Source of the DNA: Chitinophaga oryziterrae
Lineage (GTDB): Bacteria; Bacteroidota; Bacteroidia; Chitinophagales; Chitinophagaceae
Assembly (NCBI RefSeq): GCF_009758125.1
Contig: NZ_WRXO01000010.1
Location: 1 to 64,000 of the forward strand
Length of the DNA: 64,000 nucleotides
Direction of reading: 5' to 3'
Shown: positions 9,045-16,352 of the stretch, piece after piece
How the letters are laid out: every line of letters begins with the position of its first letter
Position numbering within the stretch: the first letter of the stretch is position 1
Notes under the pieces: generated by a model
Databases searched by the model: none
Told to the model about the DNA's origin: nothing
Seen by the model: the letters and a program-made list of their open reading frames with translations, nothing else
Translations under genes and position numbers: made by a program

Positions 9045-9725
9045 TTACTTTTTATACTCTTCGTGGCTATGTTGTGTAATACGTTGTGCCCACTGCCAGG
9101 CCTTTTGCCCATCCTGGGCGATAATGCTGTTCAGCAGGTTTTTGTGCAATTGCTGGGTAGATCTGAATGACTCTACTGAATTAAATATCTCCGCAAAATG
9201 CTTTTTAAGATGGCTGGCTACTGTTTTATACAGGTCCGATAAAATGCTGTTTCCGGACGCTTCTGCAATACTCACGTGAAAGTCGATATCCGCCTGTATA
9301 CATGCTGCTACCAGCTCTGCGTTGATGGCTTCTTTCCGTTTTTTCAGGTGCAGCTCCATCTTTTCAATATCCGTATCACTTCGGTTCAGGGCTGCTTTCT
9401 GGGCAATCTTCATTTCCAGCAGCTGCCGCACTTCGTCCAGGTCTGCGAACTGTGCTCTTTTGAGACGTTGAGGTAGTGGCTCTTCTATACTCCCCCCTTC
9501 TTCCACGAAGGTGCCAAGTCCCTGCTGTACACGGACCACTCCCCCGTTTGCCAGGATGCGAACGGCTTCCCGGATGGTAGAACGGCCTACTCCAAATTCC
9601 TGCATCAGGGCCGGTTCGGTAGGTAATTTTTCGGCTGGTTTGTAGGTGCCGCGTGATATTTGCTCCTGCAGACGTTGTGCTACCTCGTCTGCCAGACTGT
9701 TTCTTTTAATTTGCATATTCATCAT
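9045..9725 (-). CDS. GntR-family transcriptional regulator, FadR/FCD subgroup
   Basis: 226 residues. The N-terminal winged HTH (about 10-75) contains FGVGRSTIREAVRIL and GLGTFVEE. The C-terminal all-helical ligand-binding FCD domain (about 90-220) carries DIDFHVSIAEASGN, whose Asp and His fit the metal-binding residues of FCD proteins. It probably represses itself and the MFS gene: a perfect dyad at 9726-9738 touches the start codon region and overlaps the expected transcription start. The start could instead be the fourth codon (ATG at 9716), because the leader from the predicted promoter to 9725 would be very short. Confidence 0.9.
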   Translation of the reverse strand: MMNMQIKRNSLADEVAQRLQEQISRGTYKPAEKLPTEPALMQEFGVGRSTIREAVRILANGGVVRVQQGLGTFVEEGGSIEEPLPQRLKRAQFADLDEVRQLLEMKIAQKAALNRSDTDIEKMELHLKKRKEAINAELVAACIQADIDFHVSIAEASGNSILSDLYKTVASHLKKHFAEIFNSVESFRSTQQLHKNLLNSIIAQDGQKAWQWAQRITQHSHEEYKK

Positions 9726-9738
9726 ATCATCAGATGAT
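9726..9738. promoter_or_regulatory. Putative operator of the GntR regulator
   Basis: atcatc-a-gatgat is a perfect 6+1+6 dyad directly upstream of gntR and just downstream of its -7 box, about where transcription should start. Such a position fits autorepression. It does not match the textbook FadR site, so assignment to this protein rests on position only. Confidence 0.5.
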
Positions 9739-9740
9739 TA

Positions 9741-9748
9741 CAAAGGTA
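9741..9748 (-). promoter_or_regulatory. Putative -7 box for gntR-MFS operon
   Basis: TACCTTTG on the minus strand, an exact TAnnTTTG match 16 bases before the gntR start codon. A clear -33 element is missing. Confidence 0.5.
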
Positions 9749-9783
9749 ATTAATCAATCCACATCCTCACACCTTTTTTTATT

Positions 9784-9791
9784 TATCTTTG
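9784..9791 (+). promoter_or_regulatory. Putative -7 box for the TPR gene
   Basis: TATCTTTG on the plus strand, an exact TAnnTTTG match 23 bases before the ATG at 9815. It would place transcription start near 9798 and so rules out the earlier in-frame ATG at 9734. Confidence 0.55.
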
Positions 9792-9814
9792 CGCCTCTTA
9801 TATATATCATACAG

Positions 9815-10465
9815 ATGAAAGCATTTAATTTATTTATTCTATATCGCTTACCACTTGGTATTGTTTTGTTATTGGGCGGTGTTACACTGGGTTTTACTGT
9901 GGGCTGGTGGGAAGCTACTATTCCCCTGTTTCTGGCAGTAGTTTGCCTGGTTACACATTTCATGTTCGGACCTATGCGTCTGGTACAGGAAGCTGTTGAG
10001 GCTGGAAATATCGATGTGGCAATGGGCTTAATGAACAAAGTTGCTTTCCCTAAATTGCTGTATAAGCCAATCCGTTCTGTATACTATTTTATGCAGAGCA
10101 ACCTGGCCATGTATAATAAAGACCTGGACAAAGCAGAAGCTACCATCCGCCAGAGTATTGCTTCCGGTAGTCCGATGAAAGAATATGAAGGTATGCAGTA
10201 CTTCCAGCTGGGAACGATCTCTTACCAGAAAAACGACCTCAAAACTGCTGATCAGAACCTGAGAAAAGCGTTGAAAATGGGACTTCCTGATAAGGAAAAC
10301 ACTGCGGCAGCTTTATTAACCCTGGCCTCTATCGCTATGAGCCGCCGGGATTTCAAAACAGCTAAGGATTACTTCCGCAGAGCAAAGGCACAGAAACCTA
10401 CTACTGCCCAGATAGTAAGTCAGATCAAAGAAATGGATAAATACATCTCCAGAATGCCTGGCTGA
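9815..10465 (+). CDS. TPR-repeat membrane protein
   Basis: 216 residues from ATG 9815, chosen over 9734 because a promoter box lies between them. Two hydrophobic segments (about 3-23 and 28-47) are followed by a helical domain with TPR-like units around residues 70-200 (SNLAMYNKDLDKAEATIRQSI, YFQLGTISYQKNDLKTADQNL, LASIAMSRRDFKTAKDYFRRA). Family knowledge: TPRs are protein-interaction scaffolds; the partner is unknown. The gene lies between gntR (divergent) and marC (same strand). Confidence 0.82.
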   Translation: MKAFNLFILYRLPLGIVLLLGGVTLGFTVGWWEATIPLFLAVVCLVTHFMFGPMRLVQEAVEAGNIDVAMGLMNKVAFPKLLYKPIRSVYYFMQSNLAMYNKDLDKAEATIRQSIASGSPMKEYEGMQYFQLGTISYQKNDLKTADQNLRKALKMGLPDKENTAAALLTLASIAMSRRDFKTAKDYFRRAKAQKPTTAQIVSQIKEMDKYISRMPG

Positions 10466-10510
10466 TGATGTTGTGGACAAGGAAGTGATGTATAATAAAT
10501 AATTAACCTT

Positions 10511-10518
10511 TATTTTTG
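10511..10518 (+). promoter_or_regulatory. Putative -7 box for marC
   Basis: TATTTTTG, an exact TAnnTTTG match 18 bases before the marC ATG. No -33 TTTG at the usual distance was seen. Confidence 0.45.
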
Positions 10519-10536
10519 TAAAAATGCATCACGCCC

Positions 10537-11103
10537 ATGTTTAATTTCAACGAGATACTGGCAGTTACCTTTACACTCTTCGCAGTGATAGATGTTGTAG
10601 GCTCAATACCTGTGCTGATATCCCTGAAAGAGAAACTGGGACATATTGATTCCGGCAAGGCTACAATCGCCTCCGGATTCCTGATGGTGCTATTCCTGCT
10701 GGTAGGAGAACCTTTCCTGAAACTGTTGAGCGTAGATGTACATTCCTTTGCAGTAGCCGGTTCTATTGTAATATTCGTGATAGGCCTGGAAATGATCTTA
10801 GGTGTGGAGTTTTTTAAAAGTGAAAAGGACTCAAAAACAGGGAGTCTTATCCCGATTGCCTTCCCGCTGATTGCGGGCTCCGGTACGCTCACCACCATCA
10901 TGTCGCTTAAAGCCAACTTCAGCGCTACCAATATCTTCGCCGGTATCCTCATTAACCTGGTCATCATCTACGTGGTATTACGCTCCCTGAGCTGGATAGA
11001 ACGTATCCTGGGTAAAGCCGGACTGATGGTAGTACGTAAGTTCTTTGGAGTGATCCTGCTGGCGATTGCAGTGAAGATATTCAAGAGCAATGTCAACTTA
11101 TAA
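10537..11103 (+). CDS. MarC family (UPF0056) integral membrane protein
   Basis: 188 residues, about six membrane helices. AVIDVVGSIPVLISL near residue 15 matches the family's conserved F/D-x-x-G-x-x-P segment, and PLIAGSGTLTTIMS near residue 110 is the second conserved block (PLIAGPG in most members; here the Pro is Ser). Family members were once linked to multiple antibiotic resistance, but that role was later disproved, so the function is unknown. The start is the first ATG after the promoter box that gives the full family N-terminus. Confidence 0.9.
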   Translation: MFNFNEILAVTFTLFAVIDVVGSIPVLISLKEKLGHIDSGKATIASGFLMVLFLLVGEPFLKLLSVDVHSFAVAGSIVIFVIGLEMILGVEFFKSEKDSKTGSLIPIAFPLIAGSGTLTTIMSLKANFSATNIFAGILINLVIIYVVLRSLSWIERILGKAGLMVVRKFFGVILLAIAVKIFKSNVNL

Positions 11104-11108
11104 CCTGC

Positions 11109-11141
11109 TTTTGCTATTAATCTGTAAAAACGTTAGTTTTG
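11109..11141 (+). promoter_or_regulatory. Promoter of tRNA-Arg(CCG)
   Basis: A TTTTG -33 element (11109-11113) and TAGTTTTG -7 box (11134-11141) are separated by 20 bases, the Bacteroidota spacing. The tRNA begins 32 bases downstream. It lies only a few bases beyond the marC stop. Confidence 0.72.
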
Positions 11142-11172
11142 CCTTCCTCCACCGGATTAAACCGGCAAAGAT

Positions 11173-11244
11173 GGCCTCGTAGTACAATGGATAGTATAAG
11201 AGTTTCCGAAGCTCCTGATACAAGTTCGATTCTTGTCGAGGCTA
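11173..11244 (+). tRNA. tRNA-Arg (anticodon CCG)
   Basis: The acceptor GGCCTCG pairs with CGAGGCT (first pair G-U). Positions 8-9 are TA, the anticodon loop is TTCCGAA, and the T-arm is ACAAG-TTCGATT-CTTGT, identical to the tRNA-Arg(CCT) at 5210. The discriminator is A and no CCA is encoded. The outermost anticodon-stem pair appears to be an A-C mismatch. Reads CGG arginine codons. Confidence 0.93.
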
Positions 11245-11257
11245 CATAACAATTTCG

Positions 11258-11297
11258 CAGCCGATTTCGATTTAGTCGAGATCGGCTGTTATCTTTT
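11258..11297 (+). terminator. Rho-independent terminator after tRNA-Arg(CCG)
   Basis: cagccgatttcga (11258-11270) pairs with tcgagatcggctg (11276-11288) with one mismatch, followed by ttatctttt. It ends the tRNA transcript. Confidence 0.85.
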
Positions 11298-11313
11298 ACA
11301 TTAACACTATCGT

Positions 11314-11350
11314 AAATACTATTTGCAGCCGCGAACTGTAAATAGTATTT
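11314..11350. repeat. Inverted repeat upstream of the 2OG oxygenase
   Basis: aaatactatttgcag (11314-11328) and ctgtaaatagtattt (11336-11350) are complementary with one mismatch around a 7-base loop. The right arm lies 35 bases before the oxygenase start, so an operator or a leader hairpin is possible. It is not a typical terminator because no T-run follows. Confidence 0.55.
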
Positions 11351-11384
11351 GTATTATATTTATCATTCCAATATAATTTATAAT

Positions 11385-12197
11385 ATGTATAATAGAAAAT
11401 ATTTAGCAGATTTAATTCTTGAAAAATTAAGCTCCGGCAAAATCGATTATAAATCACAGTTTGAAGAGCCTAATCGCGTTAATTCATGTATTATTGAAGA
11501 TCTCCTCCCTGAGAATATCGCGTTGGATATATATAATGCATTCCCTTCTCCCGAGGAAATGGCACAACACAAATCTATGAGGGAGAATAAGAAGATAGCT
11601 GCTCAGATGAATTTGTATAATCCATTACTGGAAGAGATCGTTTATGCCGTTCAAGATCCAAGAATTGTAAGTATTGTTGAAGAAATAACAGGAATTCGTG
11701 ATATGGTTCCCGATGAGCATCTGTATGCAGGTGGTATCAGCCTTATGTCAAAAGGTAATTTCCTTAATCCCCATCTGGATAATTCACATGATCACGACAG
11801 AGAAAATTATCGTGTACTAAATCTATTATATTATGTTACTCCCGAATGGAAACTTGAAAATGGGGGAAACCTTGAATTATGGGATAAAGGCATGAAAAAT
11901 CCACAACGCACAATACTTTCCAAATTTAACCGGCTGGTATTAATGATAACAAATAAATCGTCCATTCACTCTGTAAGTAAAGTGGTTGTTGATGGAAAAC
12001 GTTGCTGTATTTCCAACTACTATTTTTCCCCGGTTCCTGCTGAAAAAGATGCTTACTTCCATCCAACATCATTTTATGGCAGGCCGGAAGAACCAATAAA
12101 AAAAGTATTACTAAAAGTGGATTCTATGCTCAGGCAAGGAATCAGAAAAATCTTAAGGAGTGGTATTGGAAAAACAAAGCACATATATAAAAAATAA
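11385..12197 (+). CDS. 2OG-Fe(II) oxygenase family protein
   Basis: 270 residues from ATG 11385; the earlier in-frame start at 11349 would lie within an inverted repeat and add a poor leader. The double-stranded beta-helix is indicated by an HxD iron motif in NPHLDNSHDHD (about residue 125), the strand NLLYYVTPEW followed by ENGGNLELWD, a distal His in SSIHSVSKV and a basic residue in DGKRCCISNYYF that could bind 2-oxoglutarate. Such enzymes hydroxylate proteins, lipids or small molecules; the substrate is unknown. It stands alone with its own terminator downstream. Confidence 0.82.
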   Translation: MYNRKYLADLILEKLSSGKIDYKSQFEEPNRVNSCIIEDLLPENIALDIYNAFPSPEEMAQHKSMRENKKIAAQMNLYNPLLEEIVYAVQDPRIVSIVEEITGIRDMVPDEHLYAGGISLMSKGNFLNPHLDNSHDHDRENYRVLNLLYYVTPEWKLENGGNLELWDKGMKNPQRTILSKFNRLVLMITNKSSIHSVSKVVVDGKRCCISNYYFSPVPAEKDAYFHPTSFYGRPEEPIKKVLLKVDSMLRQGIRKILRSGIGKTKHIYKK

Positions 12198-12245
12198 CTC
12201 TTCATCCCGAGAGATCCTATTTCAGATAGAAGAATAAAATCACTG

Positions 12246-12282
12246 AAGGGGGAGTATCGTATCAGATACTCCCTTTCTTTTT
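12246..12282 (+). terminator. Terminator after the 2OG oxygenase
   Basis: gggagtatc (12250-12258) pairs perfectly with gatactccc (12265-12273), extended by A/G-T pairs on both sides, and is followed by tttcttttt. Confidence 0.88.
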
Positions 12283-12646
12283 CCCATCCAATAACCATTT
12301 TAAATGGTTTCCCCCCAGGTAATCGATCAATGTAGCCCTTATCATACACCAAAATCACACAACCGCACCTTATTTCCTTTACTGAGCACTTTATTTTCTA
12401 ATACATGACTTAATACTATTGCGATTCTAGATCATTCCGTTGAAGAAGATATCTATTTATCAGTATGTTTTGCAGGTCATTGAACAAAAATTGTAACCAT
12501 CTGTTATATCATATGCTACCTTGTCTTATCCGAACTGGGTTTCCTGAATGCCTCTTTTACTCTCAACCTTCACTTCGAATATTTATAATCTGCCGCTTGG
12601 GAGGCTTGTCATAAAAATTATTTCCTCATGAGTAAAAAAAGTAATT
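12283..12646. other. Intergenic region, nothing recognised
   Basis: About 360 bases with no convincing ORF or RNA. A run of A just before the ATG at 12647 is the expected Bacteroidota-type translation start context. Confidence 0.3.
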
Positions 12647-12940
12647 ATGATTATTGTTCATGATATTTTTATTTGTAAACCAGGTAATGCCTCGAAACTG
12701 GCAAAATTATTTAAAGAAGTAATGACCGGCAACAGTGAGCTGGTTAACATCATGACTGATATGACCGGCCAATTCAACAAAGTAGTAATGGTAAGCCAAT
12801 ATGAAAACCTTACCGCATATGAACAAAGCTGGGAAAAATACAAAGAAGACTCTGAAGCTATGAAGAAAATGAAGGAGGCTATGGCCGGATACCATGATAT
12901 GTACCTCACCGGTTCAAGGGAAATTTACCAGGTTTGGTAA
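12647..12940 (+). CDS. Small dimeric alpha/beta-barrel-like protein (NIPSNAP/ABM type)
   Basis: 97 residues with a ferredoxin-like pattern: strand IIVHDIFICKPG, helix ASKLAKLFKEVM, strand NKVVMVSQYENLTAYEQSW, helix EDSEAMKKMKEAM and a last strand SREIYQVW. This fits the dimeric alpha/beta barrel superfamily to which NIPSNAP and antibiotic-biosynthesis monooxygenase-like proteins belong. No catalytic residue can be named and the role is unknown. Monocistronic, with a terminator after it. Confidence 0.78.
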   Translation: MIIVHDIFICKPGNASKLAKLFKEVMTGNSELVNIMTDMTGQFNKVVMVSQYENLTAYEQSWEKYKEDSEAMKKMKEAMAGYHDMYLTGSREIYQVW

Positions 12941-12982
12941 CACAGATAAGAGAAATAATTCAACAAAGCACTTGTCGGGTCT

Positions 12983-13017
12983 ACAAAAAGTCAGCAATAC
13001 CGCTGGCTTTTGTTTTT
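12983..13017 (+). terminator. Terminator
   Basis: acaaaaagtcagc pairs with gctggcttttgt and is followed by a T-rich run. It ends the small-barrel gene. Confidence 0.85.
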
Positions 13018-13100
13018 ATAGACATCTCAATAGATTTATTTTCCTCAAAATATAATAAGTTAAACGCCTAACTTTACTTAACTCTTACCATTAAATATTA

Positions 13101-14897
13101 ATGCCACCTCTAAAGATAAAATATCTACTCTCTTTACTTTTTTGTGTGTCTATTTCATTAAAAGCACAAACAGTACATTGCTTAACAAACAATTCTTCCT
13201 TACAGATCAATTCTTATGATGTATTACCTGATAAGCATTATAGTTTTGATCAAATCCGTACAAGTACAACACTCCGCTTTACAGCAAATGATTCATTAAG
13301 TACATTGGCCGCTGATTACTACTGGATAAAAGTGATCATTGAAAACCCTTATCCCAATAATGAAAATTATAGGATCTCGCTATCTCTCAAACTGAACTAT
13401 ATCCTGTACTCTTTTGATAACAGCACAAAAACATGGAGAAGCCATAATGCAGGTCTGGCAGTACCGGATAACCAACAGGAAAGAGGTATAGCCCCATGCG
13501 TTTTACAGGGTGGAACAAAAGATACTTTGTATTTAAAAATAAATGTCCGCGATATTCAGGCTTATGGTTATACCATAAAACCAACCATTACAATGGAAAA
13601 AGAAATTTCATTTAATGGCCGTAAAGATATTTTATGGATTTTATGGTTGATCTGTATGGCTGTTCTTCTAAGTTTCTCATGTTACAACCTCTTTATCTAT
13701 TTTCAGTTAAAGGATGATATATATATCTGTTACCTGGTTGTTCAGATAGGCGCTATTATTTTCATTACCTCCTTCAAACATTTTTTTAACGTCTTTTTGC
13801 CCTTCGGGTTTTATAACATAAGATTGAATGCAGATGGCTCTACTTATTACTATGACCTGAATGCCTTCCTTTTGCATATAAGTTCGACGATCATCTTTGC
13901 CGGCATGATCCAGTTAACCAGGTCATATTTGCGCACCAAAGTGCTGTTACCAGCCTGGGATAACCTGCTTAAATACCTGCTCTATGCTTATATAGTGGTT
14001 GAACTGATACCGGCCATAATAACCATTACAGGAATATATTATTTAGATAACTATACGCTGCTTTACGATAATATTTTCATTCTGATTATTGCTTTAGTAA
14101 TCTTTTCAACCTGTATCGTTGCGTATAAACGCAAAATAAGGGCCGCCAGATATTTTTTACTGGCCAACACACTCCCTATAATTTTTGGTACCTGTACTGC
14201 CGTATACTTTATTATTAATTCAGCTCCTACCTATAGCCGAAATGGTTCCTTTTTACCTGAAATCGCTATTATCTCCCAGATATTTACTTTCGCAGTAGTA
14301 TTGGTTGCACGTATAAGAGTAGTGAACGAAGAACTAAAAGCAAAAGAACTGGAAGTCGGAAAATTAGCAGCAGATATAGCCCTCACAGAATATAAGCATA
14401 CACTGATTGAACAGGAAAATGAGTTCATCATTTCAGCTATACAGCAGGAGAAGGACAAAAACGAATTATTACAGCAAAAACTAGAACTCAATCAACGCGA
14501 ACTGGTTGGTAACAGTTTGTATATTCATCAGAAAAACAAATTACTGGCCGATCTGAAAGACCAGATACAGGATATAGACAATCTTTATCCGAATGTAAAA
14601 CACCCGGGCCTAAAAAGCATCAGGTCTTCTCTTAAAGATAGTCAGTACCTGGACCTTGAATGGGATAAATTCAAATTACATTTTGAACAGGTACACCCCG
14701 ACTTTTTCAAAACACTACGTTCCAAACATCCTTCCCTTACCCAAAATGAATTAAGGCTCTACGCCTATTTTCATATTCATTTATCTACCAAAGAAATTGC
14801 CGCTTTACTGAATATTGCACCCGCCAGTGTAAGACAGGCCAAAGCAAGATTAAACAAGAAAATGGCAGGCGCCTTTCAATCCCCAGAACAGAACTGA
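13101..14897 (+). CDS. 7TM-DISM membrane sensor with C-terminal LuxR-like HTH
   Basis: 598 residues: signal peptide (to about 22, KAQ), a periplasmic beta-rich sensing domain (about 25-165, DISMED2-like), seven hydrophobic helices (about 174-405), a long charged coiled coil (about 405-490) and a C-terminal HTH with LTQNELRLYAYFHIHLSTKE then IAALLNIAPASVRQAKARL. Family knowledge: 7TM-DISM receptors bind carbohydrates or other ligands outside and signal inside; in Bacteroidota some carry a DNA-binding domain directly instead of a kinase. That arrangement implies a one-component, membrane-bound transcription factor. Its target genes are unknown; the ACP/ketosynthase pair is convergent next door. 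Confidence 0.85.
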   Translation: MPPLKIKYLLSLLFCVSISLKAQTVHCLTNNSSLQINSYDVLPDKHYSFDQIRTSTTLRFTANDSLSTLAADYYWIKVIIENPYPNNENYRISLSLKLNYILYSFDNSTKTWRSHNAGLAVPDNQQERGIAPCVLQGGTKDTLYLKINVRDIQAYGYTIKPTITMEKEISFNGRKDILWILWLICMAVLLSFSCYNLFIYFQLKDDIYICYLVVQIGAIIFITSFKHFFNVFLPFGFYNIRLNADGSTYYYDLNAFLLHISSTIIFAGMIQLTRSYLRTKVLLPAWDNLLKYLLYAYIVVELIPAIITITGIYYLDNYTLLYDNIFILIIALVIFSTCIVAYKRKIRAARYFLLANTLPIIFGTCTAVYFIINSAPTYSRNGSFLPEIAIISQIFTFAVVLVARIRVVNEELKAKELEVGKLAADIALTEYKHTLIEQENEFIISAIQQEKDKNELLQQKLELNQRELVGNSLYIHQKNKLLADLKDQIQDIDNLYPNVKHPGLKSIRSSLKDSQYLDLEWDKFKLHFEQVHPDFFKTLRSKHPSLTQNELRLYAYFHIHLSTKEIAALLNIAPASVRQAKARLNKKMAGAFQSPEQN

Positions 14898-14939
14898 TGT
14901 TATTCTAATAATAATCCTTCATACAATCAATTTCATCCT

Positions 14940-14969
14940 AAAAAGGACTGCCATCCCAGCTGTCCTTTT
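14940..14969. terminator. Bidirectional terminator between convergent genes
   Basis: aaaaggac (14941-14948) pairs with gtcctttt (14962-14969), with an inner GC pair step. It lies between the stops of the sensor gene and the ketosynthase gene, with A/T runs on both sides. Confidence 0.75.
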
Positions 14970-14994
14970 CTCCTTAATCAGGTCCCTGTAACTT

Positions 14995-16011
14995 TTAATA
15001 TGCTATTAGCGTAGCACCCATTGAAAGGCCTACACCAAAACCGCATAACAGCACTTTATTCCCTTTGCGGATAACATTATTCTCCATTGCATGATGCAAT
15101 GCAATAGGTATGGTAGAAGAAACCGTATTGCCGCTGTCTTTGATATAAATGTAGAATTTCTCCACAGGGATCTTACTCATCCGCCTTGCCCTCTCCAGCA
15201 TAAACTGGTTGGCCTGATGAAAGATATACAGATCCACATCTTCCGGAGAAATATCATTTTTACTGATACAATCATTCACCAATCCGGGAACATTGAAGAC
15301 AGTGAAATCAAAGATTTCCTTCCCATCCATGAACAGGTAATCATCATTAGAATAGAATTCATCTCCCACATATACGTCTTCGCCACTGCCTTTCTCTATA
15401 TGCCGCAGGCCACCGTTTTTCACCATTAGATGTTTTGCGCCGGAACCATCAGTACCATAAGAGAAATTCAGGATTTTGCCGGCACCGGTAACAGATTGCG
15501 ATGATATTAATGTCACTGATGCAGCATCCCCGAAAATAGTCTTATTCTTTTTATCATCTGGATGGATAAACCTGGAATATGTTTCTGCTGTAATGAGTAA
15601 TACATTTTTAGCCTGACCGCTGCTGATTAACCCTTTAGCTATTCCTAATCCATACACAAAGCCAGAGCATCCAAGATTAAAATCAAATGCCCCTATCCTT
15701 TTACTTAACCCCAGCCTGTCCTGCAAAATACAGGCGGTAGTCGGTAAGAAATAGTCGGGACTTTGTGTACATAAAATAAGAAAATCAATTTCCTTTTTCT
15801 CAATAATCCCTTTCTCAAAAAATTGTTCTGCAGCGATATATGCCAGGTCTCCGCTCGTTTGGTTTTCCGCAGCGTAATATCTCTTTTCAATGCCTGTTTT
15901 GGCGCTTATTTTATCCACAGACCACTCCGGGTGTTCTGCGTTTATTTTCTCATTATCGACTAATATCCCGGGAAGGAAGTAGGTAGTATCAATGATATAC
16001 GCACTATGCAT
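14995..16011 (-). CDS. 3-oxoacyl-ACP synthase III-like ketosynthase
   Basis: 338 residues from ATG 16011. Condensing enzyme of the FabH (KAS III) fold: it should load an acyl group on Cys115 (NLGCSGF) and extend or transfer it with His265 (FHQAN) and Asn295 (GNTVSST). All three catalytic residues are present. The start codon lies inside the last codons of the preceding ACP gene (8-base overlap), pointing to translational coupling; a longer frame starting at 16050 would overlap even more and adds a non-family leader. The linked private ACP suggests a specialised acyl product rather than housekeeping fatty acid initiation. Confidence 0.9.
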   Translation of the reverse strand: MHSAYIIDTTYFLPGILVDNEKINAEHPEWSVDKISAKTGIEKRYYAAENQTSGDLAYIAAEQFFEKGIIEKKEIDFLILCTQSPDYFLPTTACILQDRLGLSKRIGAFDFNLGCSGFVYGLGIAKGLISSGQAKNVLLITAETYSRFIHPDDKKNKTIFGDAASVTLISSQSVTGAGKILNFSYGTDGSGAKHLMVKNGGLRHIEKGSGEDVYVGDEFYSNDDYLFMDGKEIFDFTVFNVPGLVNDCISKNDISPEDVDLYIFHQANQFMLERARRMSKIPVEKFYIYIKDSGNTVSSTIPIALHHAMENNVIRKGNKVLLCGFGVGLSMGATLIAY

Positions 16012-16246
16012 GTGCAATTTTTTTCTCAATAAGGTGGTATACATCAGCAACCCGGGAACACCCGTTCAGTTCATCTTCCTCAATATCTACATTATACCTG
16101 TATTTAATCTCTGCAAGTAATGATATGGCTGTAAGGGAATCCCATGAAGGGAATTTTTTAAATTCAGAATCCATTGTCATTCCAGTGGCTTCGCCATCAA
16201 CATATTGCTCTTTAAATTCCTGTAGAAACTTTTGTGTATCAATCAT
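16004..16246 (-). CDS. Acyl carrier protein
   Basis: 80 residues with the phosphopantetheine site WDSLTA, Ser37. The DSL motif and four-helix pattern are those of ACPs, but the sequence is unlike housekeeping AcpP (which has a longer acidic helix II around DSLD). It overlaps the ketosynthase III gene by 8 bases, so the two act as a pair: the ACP most likely carries the substrate or product of the ketosynthase. Confidence 0.88.
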   Translation of the reverse strand: MIDTQKFLQEFKEQYVDGEATGMTMDSEFKKFPSWDSLTAISLLAEIKYRYNVDIEEDELNGCSRVADVYHLIEKKIAHA

Positions 16247-16312
16247 ATAATAGCCAGTTATTTTATATAAATTTTACCGAAAAAACTATGCCATTAACAG
16301 TTGTGGAATCGT

Positions 16313-16350
16313 ATACAGGGGCAGTCATGGTAAGCTGACTGCCCCTGTAT
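16313..16350. terminator. Hairpin between aldo-keto reductase and ACP genes
   Basis: A perfect 15-bp stem: atacaggggcagtca (16313-16327) with its complement at 16336-16350, 8-base loop, three bases after the reductase stop codon on the minus strand. Very stable; no T-run on the minus side, so it may act as a terminator or as a mRNA 3' protecting structure. Confidence 0.7.
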
Positions 16351-16352
16351 TA

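Noticed and set aside
9734..9814. N-terminal extension of the TPR protein
   Set aside because: A -7 promoter box (9784-9791) lies inside it and the extension overlaps the gntR operator; ATG 9815 fits better.
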